From contig DFNI01000013.1 in NCBI GenBank assembly GCA_002375995.1, forward strand, positions 30,952 through 94,951: a stretch of DNA of 64,000 bases. The letters are read 5' to 3'. Below are positions 27,688-35,773 of this stretch, one piece after another. A program made the position numbers and the translations under genes. The DNA comes from Acetothermia bacterium UBA3571. GTDB taxonomy: Bacteria > Bipolaricaulota > Bipolaricaulia > Bipolaricaulales > Bipolaricaulaceae. The notes beneath the pieces were generated by a model. That model was not told the DNA's origin. It searched no databases and saw only the letters and a list, made by a program, of their open reading frames with translations. Position 1 is the stretch's first letter. The number at the start of each line of letters is the position of its first letter.

Positions 27688-28041
27688 TTATACCGCTTGG
27701 GAGCGGGGGCTCCAGTGGCGCTTCACGATCTTGTCGGACCAAAGCCCGTCCAGATCGTAGAAGATACGGGCCTCCCGCTCGAAGATGTGCACCACGAAGT
27801 CCCCGTAGTCAAGAAGCACCCAACGCCCCTCGGGAAGGCCCTCCTCGTGCTCCGGGGAAAGGGGCATCCGCTCCATGAGCTCCTCCGCTAAGGCTCGCAC
27901 GTGCTTTTCGTTCTCGCCCGTGGCGATGAGGAAGTAACTGGTGGGGATGGTGGTGTCGGAGAGATCCACCAGGACCAGATCCTCCCCCTTCTTCTCCTCC
28001 AGGATGGCCGCCGCCCGCTCGAGCAATTCCTCAACCGCCAA
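27688..28041 (-). CDS. rsfS: Ribosome silencing factor RsfS
   Basis: 117-residue Iojap-family protein that binds L14 on the large subunit and blocks subunit joining under starvation. Family blocks: DLVLVDLSDTTIPTSYFLIATG, NEKHVRALAEELMERM, and WVLLDYGDFVVHIFEREARIFYDLDGLW. No ATG or GTG fits; TTG at 28041 has AAAGGGG upstream and overlaps the end of the LCP gene by 11 bases, so I take it as the start. It sits directly upstream of the 23S promoter. Confidence 0.92.
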   Translation of the reverse strand: MAVEELLERAAAILEEKKGEDLVLVDLSDTTIPTSYFLIATGENEKHVRALAEELMERMPLSPEHEEGLPEGRWVLLDYGDFVVHIFEREARIFYDLDGLWSDKIVKRHWSPRSQAV

Positions 28042-29194
28042 GCCTGAACCCCTTTCCCAAAATGACCACGAAATCCACCCCCTCGGGCATGGGCTCGGGA
28101 AGCGTCCCGGGGAACTCCGCCGCGGGGACAACCTCCACCGAGGGGGCACGCAATTTCAATACCTCCAGGATCAGTTCCTCCTTCCGGGCATCGTCCGTCA
28201 ACTCCACGAGGACCGTCTGAGTATAGTCCCGCCTGTCGGCCCATCCTTCCCGGACCACCCGGAACCCCCGTCCCTCCAGCCACACCCCGGCGCGACGGGC
28301 CAGGAACCTCTCCTCTGAGCCGTTGAGGACCACAAGCACGATCTCGTCCCGGGTGTAAAACCTCTTCTCCTCCGCCCAACCCGTGAGGATCTTGCGCAGC
28401 CCCACGAAGTCGGGCTTGTACCCTTCCGGAGAAAGTTGCGCTGGTACAAGCCCGAAGAGCTTCCTCTCCAGAGGAACGTTCCACAGCCGCCGGGCAAGGT
28501 AGAGGGCCTCGAGGAAGTCGATGTCGGTGTCCACCCCCCCATCCAGGAGTAACTTGATGAGCGCCTTGGCTGCGCCCAGCCCCCGGGCCCGGAGTTTCTC
28601 CACCAAGGCCCACAGGAACTTCTGCTGCCGCCGAAGCCTCCCGAACTCGTCTTCGCCCTCACGGTAACGCACATACTGCAGGGCGTGCCTTCCGTCCAAA
28701 AGCTGCTTTCCCGCAGGGATGTCGATTATCAGGTCCTGGGATTGGTCCACGTACGAGAGGTTCTTCTCCACCACGAGCTCCACGCCCCCTAAAGCATCCA
28801 CCAGCGCTTCGAAATCGGCGTAGTCCACCACCACGTAGCGATCCACCCTCACCTCGGCCAATGCCTCCACCGCCGCGATCAGGGCCGTAAGATCGCCCCG
28901 TCGGTAGAGGTCGCGCAGGGGCTTCCACTCCCCCTCATAGTAGCAAAGGAGGTTTGGGGGAAAGGAAAGGAAGAAATAGGGCACGGGGCCATTCGGATCC
29001 GGGGATATCCCCAAAAGCGCAATGGCATCAGCCTCAGGTCCCCGGTCCGGGACCGCATCCTCCCCCACGAAGAGGATGTGCACCCACTCGCCCCGGTTGA
29101 GGGCCCGTTCAATCTCGGTGGTGGAGTAGAGGAAGTAGAGGCCTACCGCTACCCCCACCAAAACCGCCCCGACGACGCTCCAGAGCCAACGCAC
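28031..29194 (-). CDS. LytR-CpsA-Psr (LCP) family protein with LytR C-terminal domain
   Basis: 387 residues. One N-terminal membrane helix (WLWSVVGAVLVGVAVGLYFLY) anchors an outward-facing LCP domain, seen in DAIALLGISPD, VDYADFEALVDALGGVELVVEKN, GKQLLDGRHALQYVRYREGEDEFGRLRRQQ (conserved Arg residues that bind polyprenyl phosphate). A LytR_C domain follows at about residue 285. LCP proteins attach glycopolymers to the cell wall. I prefer the GTG at 29194, which coincides with the predicted transcription start and has no SD; TTG 29200 would add two residues. rsfS is translationally coupled at the end. Confidence 0.9.
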   Translation of the reverse strand: MRWLWSVVGAVLVGVAVGLYFLYSTTEIERALNRGEWVHILFVGEDAVPDRGPEADAIALLGISPDPNGPVPYFFLSFPPNLLCYYEGEWKPLRDLYRRGDLTALIAAVEALAEVRVDRYVVVDYADFEALVDALGGVELVVEKNLSYVDQSQDLIIDIPAGKQLLDGRHALQYVRYREGEDEFGRLRRQQKFLWALVEKLRARGLGAAKALIKLLLDGGVDTDIDFLEALYLARRLWNVPLERKLFGLVPAQLSPEGYKPDFVGLRKILTGWAEEKRFYTRDEIVLVVLNGSEERFLARRAGVWLEGRGFRVVREGWADRRDYTQTVLVELTDDARKEELILEVLKLRAPSVEVVPAAEFPGTLPEPMPEGVDFVVILGKGFRLGG

Positions 29195-29200
29195 GCACAA

Positions 29201-29229
29201 AGGTAGCGTAAAAGGAGAGCTCCCGTCAA
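29201..29229 (-). promoter_or_regulatory. LCP gene promoter, leaderless type
   Basis: TTGACG (29229-29224), 17-base spacer, CTACCT (29206-29201). The seventh base after the -10 is the G of GTG 29194. Confidence 0.45.
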
Positions 29230-29242
29230 CTTGTACAGTGTG

Positions 29243-29269
29243 AAAAAGGAGGACCCCCTACATCGGTCC
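29243..29269 (-). terminator. Weak terminator after the YbjQ-like gene
   Basis: GGACC (29269-29265) pairs with GGTCC (29255-29251) and is followed by TTTTT (29247-29243) on the minus strand, in front of the LCP promoter. Confidence 0.45.
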
Positions 29270-29280
29270 GAAGAAAGCGA

Positions 29281-29604
29281 CTACTGGATCCGCCGCACCT
29301 TCACCGCGGTGCCGTAGGCGAGGATCTCGGCAGCACCGGCCATGGTCTGGGAGGTGGTAAAGCGGACCCCCACCACGGCATCGGCCCCTAGCTCTTCTGC
29401 TTGAGAGATCATGCGCTGGAGGGCCTCTTCCCGGGCCTTGGAGAGCATCTCGGTATATTCCTTGATCTCCCCACCCACCACTCCCCGGAGGCCGGCCACG
29501 ATATCTCGGCCCAAGTGCCTGGCCCTCACCGTGTTTCCCCTCACCAACCCCAGGATCTCGGTGACCTCATAGCCCGGTATCGCCTCGGTGGTGGTGACGA
29601 TCAC
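29281..29604 (-). CDS. YbjQ/UPF0145 family heavy-metal-binding-domain-like protein
   Basis: 107 residues covering the whole family: TTTEAIPGYEVTEILGLVRG at the start, then RARHLGRDIVAGLRGVVGGE, the Met-rich helix and GADAVVGVRFTTSQTM. The family forms homopentamers of unknown function. GTG start with GGAGGTGTAAG upstream. It follows a small membrane protein gene by one base, so the two are cotranscribed. Confidence 0.9.
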   Translation of the reverse strand: MIVTTTEAIPGYEVTEILGLVRGNTVRARHLGRDIVAGLRGVVGGEIKEYTEMLSKAREEALQRMISQAEELGADAVVGVRFTTSQTMAGAAEILAYGTAVKVRRIQ

Positions 29605-29605
29605 C

Positions 29606-29809
29606 TTACACCTCCTTCCCTTGCCTCACCTTATCCCGGATCAGTCCCAGGATCATGAGGAAAAGCCCCACCAAAGCCAGTGAGACGACCACTTTGAGGA
29701 AAAACGGGACAGAGCTCATCTGAAACAGGAGCCGCACCACCCAGTACACGGCATAACCTGCCGCAAGGCCCACCGCCGTCATGAAGATGACATATCCTAG
29801 CCTGAGCAC
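29606..29809 (-). CDS. Small two-helix membrane protein
   Basis: 67 residues with two hydrophobic helices (VIFMTAVGLAAGYAVYWVV and KVVVSLALVGLFLMILGLI) and a charged C-terminal tail. No family recognised. GTG at 29809 has no ribosome site; a perfect TATAAT (29821-29816) ends seven bases before it, so translation is probably leaderless. It forms a two-gene unit with the YbjQ-like gene. Confidence 0.7.
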   Translation of the reverse strand: MLRLGYVIFMTAVGLAAGYAVYWVVRLLFQMSSVPFFLKVVVSLALVGLFLMILGLIRDKVRQGKEV

Positions 29810-29815
29810 AAACCC

Positions 29816-29859
29816 ATTATACGGCGCGAAGAAGGGTGGATATGGGGGAAGGCTATAAT
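29816..29859. promoter_or_regulatory. Divergent leaderless-type promoters of the small membrane protein gene and hypF
   Basis: Minus-strand TATAAT at 29821-29816 is seven bases from GTG 29809. Plus-strand TATAAT at 29854-29859 is ten bases from ATG 29869. Only 32 bases separate the two -10 boxes, so polymerases would compete. -35 elements are weak on both sides. Confidence 0.55.
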
Positions 29860-29868
29860 CCTGGGCCC

Positions 29869-32106
29869 ATGATGCGTTACCGCGTTCATGTATCCGGCAC
29901 GGTGCAGGGAGTGGGGTTTCGCCCCTTCGTCTACCGCATCGCCGTGCAACGGGGCCTTTCGGGCTACGTCAGGAACCTGGGGGACGCCGGGGTGGAGATC
30001 GAGGTGGAAGGCTCCCGAGACGTCCTGGACGATTTCCTGCGGGCCCTGCGGGAGGAAGCCCCGCCCCTGGCGGAGATCTCCGGGATCGCCGTCGCCGAGA
30101 TCCCCCCCAACGGCGAGAGGGCGTTCAGGATCCTGAAATCCAGGGAAGGGGGAGACGGCGGGGGGACGATCCCCCCGGACATCGCCACCTGTGAGCGGTG
30201 TCTGGCCGATATCGACGACCCGAAAAGCCGTTACCACGGCTACTGGGGCACCTCTTGCACCGACTGTGGGCCGCGCTTCACGGTGATCGAGTCCCTTCCC
30301 TACGACCGTCCCCGCACCTCCATGCGGGACTTCCCCATGTGTGAGGACTGTCGCCGCGAGTACGAGGACCCCCTGGACCGCCGCTACCACGCCCAGACCA
30401 TCGCCTGTCCCGAATGCGGCCCGCGGCTCTCCTACCTTGAAAACGGGCGGGAAGTTACAGGGGATCCCATCGCCCTCGCCGCACAAGCCCTTAAGTCCGG
30501 GAAGATCGTGGCCATCAAGGGGATCGGGGGAACGCACCTCGCGTGTGACGCCACCCGGGAGGAGGTCGTCGCCGAGCTCAGAAGGCGCCTGGGGCGCCCG
30601 GGGCAGCCCTTCGCCCTCATGGCGCCGCTTCCGCTGGTGAGGGAATTCGCCGAGGTGCCGCCCGAGGCGGAGCGGTTGCTCCTATCGCCCCGGCGCCCCA
30701 TCGTGGTACTCCCCAAGAAAGGCGGAAAGCTCGCGGACTCGGTGGCCCCGGGACTCCACACCGTGGGGTTTATGCTGCCCTACTCCGGCCTCCACCACCT
30801 CTTGTTCCAGCGGCTCGACTTCCCCTTGGTGATGACCAGCGCCAACCTCCCCGGCCGGCCGATGCTCATCGAGAACGGGCGGATCCTTTCCAAGCTCTCG
30901 GGCATTGCGGACGGGTTTTTGCTCCACGACCGCAGGATCGTGGCGAGATGCGACGACTCGGTGGTGCGGCTCGCCGCAGGAAAGCCCGTGTTCTTGCGCC
31001 GCTCCCGGGGGTGGGTGCCGGAACCCATCCCCGTCGATCTCGGGGAGGAGGCCCTACTGGCGCTGGGGGCGGAGCTGAACGTGACGTTCGCCCTCTACCA
31101 CCGAAGGAAAGTCTACCTCTCACAGCACATCGGGAACGTGGAGCACCTGGAAACCCAGGAGTTTTTGAAAGGCGCGATCGCGCATCTCCTCAAGATAACG
31201 GGGGCACGGATGCCGAGAGTCCTCGTATGCGACCTGCACCCCGCCTTCCCTACCACGCGCCTGGCCGAAGAACTGGGAGAGCGGGTAATAAGAGTGCAGC
31301 ACCACGTGGCCCACGTGGCCGGGCTCGCCGGGGAGCACGGGCTAGGGAAACTCGTGGGGATCGCCGTGGACGGTTACGGCTACGGAGCCGACGGAGGCGC
31401 CTGGGGTGGGGAGGTGATCGTATGGAGGGAGGGTGAGTGGCGCCGGGCGGGGTCACTTCTCCCCGTCCCCATGCCGGGGGGGGACCTGGCCACGTTACGT
31501 CCTGGCCGGATGGCGGCCTCCTTTCTGCTTGCCGCGGGCCTGGACCCCACCGAAGTGGGACTTCCTCCCGAGGAGCTCCGAATCGTGGTGCACCAGATCG
31601 AGCGGGGGCTGAACTCCCCCGAGACCACTAGCGCCGGGAGGTTTTTGGACGCGGTGGCGGCGTGGCTGGGTATTTCGCGCGAGCGGACCTACGAGGGGGA
31701 GCCGGCGATGCGGCTCGAGGCCGCGGCCGCCGAGGGGAAGCCACTCCCCCTCGAGCCCGTGATCCGGGAGCACGGGGGGAGATGGGTCCTGGACACGGTC
31801 GCTATCTTCGGGGAACTGCACCGGCTGAGGCGTGAGGGAGCACCGGCCCCGGATCTCGCGGCCACGGCCCAAGATGCCCTGGCCCGGGGCCTAGCGCGGA
31901 TCGCGGTCAGGGTCGCCCAGGAAGAAGGGATAGATGTGGTGGGACTCACCGGCGGAGCGGCGGTGAACGACGCCATCGCTTCCGCGGTAAAGCGCGAAGT
32001 CGAGCGGGCCGGCCTCCGCTACGTCCAGCACGAGAAGATCCCGCCCGGAGACGGGGGCCTTTCCTTCGGGCAACTGGTCCACGCCGCCCACGCCCTCGCC
32101 GTATAG
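29869..32106 (+). CDS. hypF: Carbamoyltransferase HypF, [NiFe] hydrogenase maturation
   Basis: Makes the thiocarbamate on HypE that becomes the CN ligands of the [NiFe] site. 745 residues with all domains: acylphosphatase (HVSGTVQGVGFRPFVYRIA, residues 7-25), two C4 zinc fingers (CERC..CTDCG and CEDC..CPECG, about residues 107-185), the YrdC-like domain (about 200-390, with GTHLACDA and KGIGG) and the Kae1-like domain (HHVAHVAGLAGEHG, VDGYGYGADGGAWGGE, LTGGAAVND). An upstream in-frame ATG at 29836 precedes the -10 box, so the start is 29869 or 29872. The other hyp genes are outside the window; the hydrogenase it serves is probably the one at 2698-4967. Confidence 0.96.
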   Translation: MMRYRVHVSGTVQGVGFRPFVYRIAVQRGLSGYVRNLGDAGVEIEVEGSRDVLDDFLRALREEAPPLAEISGIAVAEIPPNGERAFRILKSREGGDGGGTIPPDIATCERCLADIDDPKSRYHGYWGTSCTDCGPRFTVIESLPYDRPRTSMRDFPMCEDCRREYEDPLDRRYHAQTIACPECGPRLSYLENGREVTGDPIALAAQALKSGKIVAIKGIGGTHLACDATREEVVAELRRRLGRPGQPFALMAPLPLVREFAEVPPEAERLLLSPRRPIVVLPKKGGKLADSVAPGLHTVGFMLPYSGLHHLLFQRLDFPLVMTSANLPGRPMLIENGRILSKLSGIADGFLLHDRRIVARCDDSVVRLAAGKPVFLRRSRGWVPEPIPVDLGEEALLALGAELNVTFALYHRRKVYLSQHIGNVEHLETQEFLKGAIAHLLKITGARMPRVLVCDLHPAFPTTRLAEELGERVIRVQHHVAHVAGLAGEHGLGKLVGIAVDGYGYGADGGAWGGEVIVWREGEWRRAGSLLPVPMPGGDLATLRPGRMAASFLLAAGLDPTEVGLPPEELRIVVHQIERGLNSPETTSAGRFLDAVAAWLGISRERTYEGEPAMRLEAAAAEGKPLPLEPVIREHGGRWVLDTVAIFGELHRLRREGAPAPDLAATAQDALARGLARIAVRVAQEEGIDVVGLTGGAAVNDAIASAVKREVERAGLRYVQHEKIPPGDGGLSFGQLVHAAHALAV

Positions 32107-32189
32107 CCCGATCCCACACCTGTATGCAGTCAGCCTCATGGCCCCTATAGCGGAGTATATCACGGGCCAAACGAAGGATAGCTCCCCGC

Positions 32190-33026
32190 TCAGACGATGT
32201 TGCGGAGCCGGGGATCGAGGCGATCCCGGAGGGCATCCCCCAGGAGGTTGAAGGAGAGGACCGAAAGCGCCAGGAACACCCCGGGAAAGATGATGATCCA
32301 GGGGGCCCGGATGATGTAGGTGCGGCCTTCGTTCATCATTCCTCCCCAGCTGGGGACATACGGCGGTATCCCCACCCCGAGGAAGTTAAGGGCCGCAACC
32401 TCCATGATGGAGAACGCGAACGTGAACGTGGACTGGACGATCACCGGGGAGAGGAGGTTCACCGCGATGTGGCGGATAAGGATCCTCCCCGACGAGGCCC
32501 CTAAGGCCCGGGCCGCTTCCACGTAGGTGTTTTCCCGCAAGGAGAGGGTGGAGCTGTAGACCACCCGCACCATCCGCGGCGCCCACACCATCCCCACGGC
32601 GATGATCACGTTCACCATGCCGGGCTTGCCCATGATGGCCATGAGGGCCAGCGCCAGGATGATGGCGGGGAAGGCCATGATGGCATCGACCACCCGCATG
32701 ATCACCATCCCCAACCGATCGTAATAGCCGCCCAAGACTCCGAGCGGTACCCCGAAAACGAGCGCGAACGCGGAGATGGAAAGCCCCAGGATAAAGGTGA
32801 CCCGCGTCCCCACCAGCACCCGGCTGAAGATATCCCTCCCGAAGTGGTCGGTGCCGAAGAAGTGAGCGGCGCTTGGAGGCTTCAGGCGGTCCAGGACCTT
32901 TAGCGCATCGGGATCATAGGGGACGAAATACGGAGAGAAAATAGAGATAACGACGAGGGAAAAAAGCACTCCCACGGCGAAAAGCAGGGCTTTCCGACGC
33001 AAGATCAACCTGGCGAAACTCACCAC
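32190..33026 (-). CDS. Dipeptide/oligopeptide/nickel ABC transporter permease (DppC type)
   Basis: 278-residue permease, about six helices. GTDHFGRDIFSRVLVGTRVTF is the DppC/OppC N-terminal signature; the ATPase-contact loop is EAARALGASSGRILIRHIAVN. NLLGDALRDRLDPRLRN closes the protein. The GTG start is six bases after the dppB-type stop. This is the last gene of a three-gene operon; no ATPase genes follow, as the next gene (hypF) is convergent. Confidence 0.93.
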   Translation of the reverse strand: MVSFARLILRRKALLFAVGVLFSLVVISIFSPYFVPYDPDALKVLDRLKPPSAAHFFGTDHFGRDIFSRVLVGTRVTFILGLSISAFALVFGVPLGVLGGYYDRLGMVIMRVVDAIMAFPAIILALALMAIMGKPGMVNVIIAVGMVWAPRMVRVVYSSTLSLRENTYVEAARALGASSGRILIRHIAVNLLSPVIVQSTFTFAFSIMEVAALNFLGVGIPPYVPSWGGMMNEGRTYIIRAPWIIIFPGVFLALSVLSFNLLGDALRDRLDPRLRNIV

Positions 33027-33032
33027 ATCCCC

Positions 33033-33980
33033 CTAGCGGTAACGGATTCGCGGGTCCAGGAAGGCGTAGGTGAGGTCGGTGATGAAGTTGATGATCACGT
33101 AAAGCACCGCCACCACCAGCATGATCCCTTGGATGGTGGGGTAGTCCCGCTTGAGCACCGATTGGACGATGAGGCTCCCCACGCCGGGAAGGGCGAAGAC
33201 GTTCTCCGTCACCACTGCCCCGGAGACGAGGGAGGCGAAGGTGAAGGAGACCACGGTGGTGATGGGGATCGCTGCGTTGCGCAGGGCGTGCTTCAGGATC
33301 ACCACCGAGTCCCGGAGTCCCTTGGCGCGGGCGGTGGTGATGTAATCGGCCCGGAGGACATCCAGCATGCTGGAGCGGGCGGTCCGGGCCACTAAGGCGG
33401 CGTTCACGAATCCCAACGCAAACGCGGGGAGGATGAGGTTCTTCAAGTTGGCGATGTTGCCGGTGGCGATCACCGAGGTATAGCCGGAGCTCGGGAGGAG
33501 ATGGAGCTTTCCCGCGAAAAGGACCATGAGCATGAGCCCAAGCCAAAAACTCGGGATCGATGCCCCGGCCAAGGCCAAAAGGAGCAGGGAGTTGTCCACC
33601 CAGCTGTTGGGCCGCACTGCGGCGATCACTCCCGCGGGAATCCCCAGGCCCACCACCACGATCAAAGCCATGATCCCCAAGAAAACGCTTGTTTCGGCCC
33701 GCTGGCCGATGATCTCGAGCACCGGCTGGCGGAAGAAGATGGACTCACCCAAATTTCCCCGGAAGAAGTTGGCGAAGTACTTATAGAACTGTACTAGGAT
33801 CGGCCTGTCGAGGCCCCAAGTCCGCTTCAGGGCCTCGATCTGCTCCGGGGTGGCGTTGGGCCCGAGGAGGACCGAGGCGGGATCCCCGGGGATGAGCTGC
33901 ATGAGGATGAAGGTAATGGTGACCACCAAAAGCACGCTCACCACCATCCCCGCGGCCCGCCGCAAGATATAGGACAACAT
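33033..33980 (-). CDS. Dipeptide/oligopeptide/nickel ABC transporter permease (DppB type)
   Basis: 315-residue permease. IPGDPASVLLGPNATPEQIEA near the N-terminus is the DppB periplasmic region; the EAA loop reads TTARAKGLRDSVVILKHALRNA. It ends with DLTYAFLDPRIRYR, the usual DppB C-terminus. Separated from the binding-protein gene by a 12-base-pair hairpin. Pairs with the DppC-type gene downstream. Confidence 0.94.
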   Translation of the reverse strand: MLSYILRRAAGMVVSVLLVVTITFILMQLIPGDPASVLLGPNATPEQIEALKRTWGLDRPILVQFYKYFANFFRGNLGESIFFRQPVLEIIGQRAETSVFLGIMALIVVVGLGIPAGVIAAVRPNSWVDNSLLLLALAGASIPSFWLGLMLMVLFAGKLHLLPSSGYTSVIATGNIANLKNLILPAFALGFVNAALVARTARSSMLDVLRADYITTARAKGLRDSVVILKHALRNAAIPITTVVSFTFASLVSGAVVTENVFALPGVGSLIVQSVLKRDYPTIQGIMLVVAVLYVIINFITDLTYAFLDPRIRYR

Positions 33981-34004
33981 CCGGCCAACCCCTCTTGTTA
34001 CATG

Positions 34005-34032
34005 GGGGGCCTCCCCTCACGGGGAGGCCCCC
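34005..34032 (-). terminator. Intra-operon stem-loop behind a binding-protein gene
   Basis: A perfect 12-bp stem (34032-34021 with 34016-34005) around the loop TCAC or its complement. There is no T-run on the minus strand, so it more likely protects the binding-protein mRNA or lowers read-through than fully terminates. Confidence 0.5.
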
Positions 34033-34040
34033 TTGAGCCC

Positions 34041-35600
34041 TTATTCCTTCCAAGAGTTCCAGAAGTACGGGGCGGCGCCCATGTTGATGTACTCGGTACC
34101 GTAGCCCTTGAGGGAAGCGCGCTTGAGGTGCAGCTGGAAGGCATCGCCGAACTTGATGGCGGGGACTTCGATGTACCACAGCTCCATGATGGCCTCCCAG
34201 ACCTTATAGCGCACCTTGAAGTCGGTGATCTGGTTGAGGACCTCGACAAGGATCCTCTTCTGGGGCGTATCCCACCAACCGGCGTAGGTGGGGCTCAACA
34301 TGAGCACCAAGGAGGGGTCGGGGATGGTGTAATAGTAAGAAAAGGCGAGCTCCCATTGGGGGTTCTTTCGGTCGTTGCGGCGGGCGAAGAAGGTGGCCTT
34401 GTCGTAGACCTGGAGGTCAACGTTGAACCCGGCCTTCTTGAGCTGATCGGCTACCACCAGCGCTTGGTTGTATTGGGCCGTCATATCTCCGGCAACGATG
34501 ATCCGGAGGGGTTCGCCGTTATACCCTGCCTCTTTGAGCAGTTCCTTCGCCCGCTCGGGGTTGGCCTGATTGTAGGCTTCAGTGCCCGCGGTGGTATACC
34601 AGCGGATGCCCGGGGCGAAATAGCTCCCGTTGAGCTTCCAGAACGTGGGATCCCCGTACCCGGCCAGCATAATGGGCTCCATGTCCAGGGCAGCGAGAAT
34701 CGCCTGGCGGATCTTGACGTCGGCCGTAAGGCCGGAGATGGTGTTACAGAGAGCCATGGGATAGATGGGCGGGTGGTCCACGATGATAGGCACGATGTTC
34801 GGGTCACCCTCCACGTTGGGATAGAGGTCGTTGGGGATGTTGACGGCGTAGTCATAGGTGCCCGCTTGAATCCCCACCAGGCGGGCGTTGTCCTCGGGGA
34901 CGAAGTAGAAGAGGAGCTCGTCGAAGTATGCCACGCGCTTTCCGGCGTAGCCGCTGGCGGCATCCTCCCGGGCTGAATACCCCTCGAACCGTACGAGCTT
35001 AATATAGTCGCCGGCCTTCCACTCCGCGAACTTATAAGGGCCGGTACCGATGTAGTTCTCGGGAGATATGGGCTCGCTCCCGGCGGCCTCGGCCACCTCC
35101 TTGGGATAGATCCGGGGGCCGCCGTAGATATTGGCGAGGTACGTTTCCAGTGGGGCGAAGGGCTGATCCAAAACCATTACCACGGTGTAATCGTCCACAG
35201 CTTTGAGCTCGACCACGTGGCTCCATAAGGCCTTGGAGGTGAGGCCGTACTTGCCCCAGCGCTCGAGGGAGGCTACCACGTCCTCGGCTTTAAGTTCCTT
35301 CCCGTTGTGGAATAGGACCCCTTTGCGCAGGTAGAAGGTGACCGTCTTCCCATCGGCGCTGAGCTCCCAATCCTCGAGGAGCATGGGTTTGGGGGTGTAG
35401 TTCTCGTCGAAGGCGAAGAGTCCCTCGAAGATGTGCCGGGCAGGGATGCTGGCTGCCACCCCAGTGGTCAGTTGCATATCTAAGGTCCCAGGCTCCGAGG
35501 CCAGCGCCACCTTCAGCGTCCCGCCGTACTTCGGCTCCGCCACGCCCAACAGGGCAACTCCTACAAGAAGCACACCGAAAACCACAGATCTACGCCACAT
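34041..35600 (-). CDS. Peptide/nickel-type ABC substrate-binding protein (SBP family 5)
   Basis: 519-residue exported binding protein. Signal peptide at residues 1-21 (VVFGVLLVGVALLGVA). Family 5 features are GGTLKVALASEPGTLDMQ, the ADGKTVTFYLRKGVLFHNGK region, ENYIGTGPYKFAEWKAGDY and VKIRQAILAALD. There is no lipobox cysteine. Good SD (AGGAGGTTTC) and a strong divergent promoter. Ligand unknown: peptides, oligosaccharides and metal chelates are all possible for this family. Confidence 0.93.
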   Translation of the reverse strand: MWRRSVVFGVLLVGVALLGVAEPKYGGTLKVALASEPGTLDMQLTTGVAASIPARHIFEGLFAFDENYTPKPMLLEDWELSADGKTVTFYLRKGVLFHNGKELKAEDVVASLERWGKYGLTSKALWSHVVELKAVDDYTVVMVLDQPFAPLETYLANIYGGPRIYPKEVAEAAGSEPISPENYIGTGPYKFAEWKAGDYIKLVRFEGYSAREDAASGYAGKRVAYFDELLFYFVPEDNARLVGIQAGTYDYAVNIPNDLYPNVEGDPNIVPIIVDHPPIYPMALCNTISGLTADVKIRQAILAALDMEPIMLAGYGDPTFWKLNGSYFAPGIRWYTTAGTEAYNQANPERAKELLKEAGYNGEPLRIIVAGDMTAQYNQALVVADQLKKAGFNVDLQVYDKATFFARRNDRKNPQWELAFSYYYTIPDPSLVLMLSPTYAGWWDTPQKRILVEVLNQITDFKVRYKVWEAIMELWYIEVPAIKFGDAFQLHLKRASLKGYGTEYINMGAAPYFWNSWKE

Positions 35601-35683
35601 GAAACCTCCTTTTAATTTCAGGGGTTTGCAGGTTCTGTTGGGTAAAAATCACCTCCTTTCTCGCATCAAGCGTTGTGCTCCCC

Positions 35684-35735
35684 ATTATAGGGAGGACGCG
35701 GCAGGTTGTCAGCCTGCCTAACAACTTGATAGCAT
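35684..35735. promoter_or_regulatory. Back-to-back promoters sharing their -35 region
   Basis: Minus strand: CTGACA (35712-35707), 17 bases, TATAAT (35689-35684), driving the binding protein at 35600. Plus strand: TTGTCA (35706-35711), 18 bases, TAGCAT (35730-35735), driving the PLP enzyme at 35774. The two -35 hexamers overlap by five bases, so both promoters cannot be occupied at once. Confidence 0.6.
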
Positions 35736-35773
35736 TGCAGGTACAGACCACGGAAGTTACCGAGGAGCGTGAG

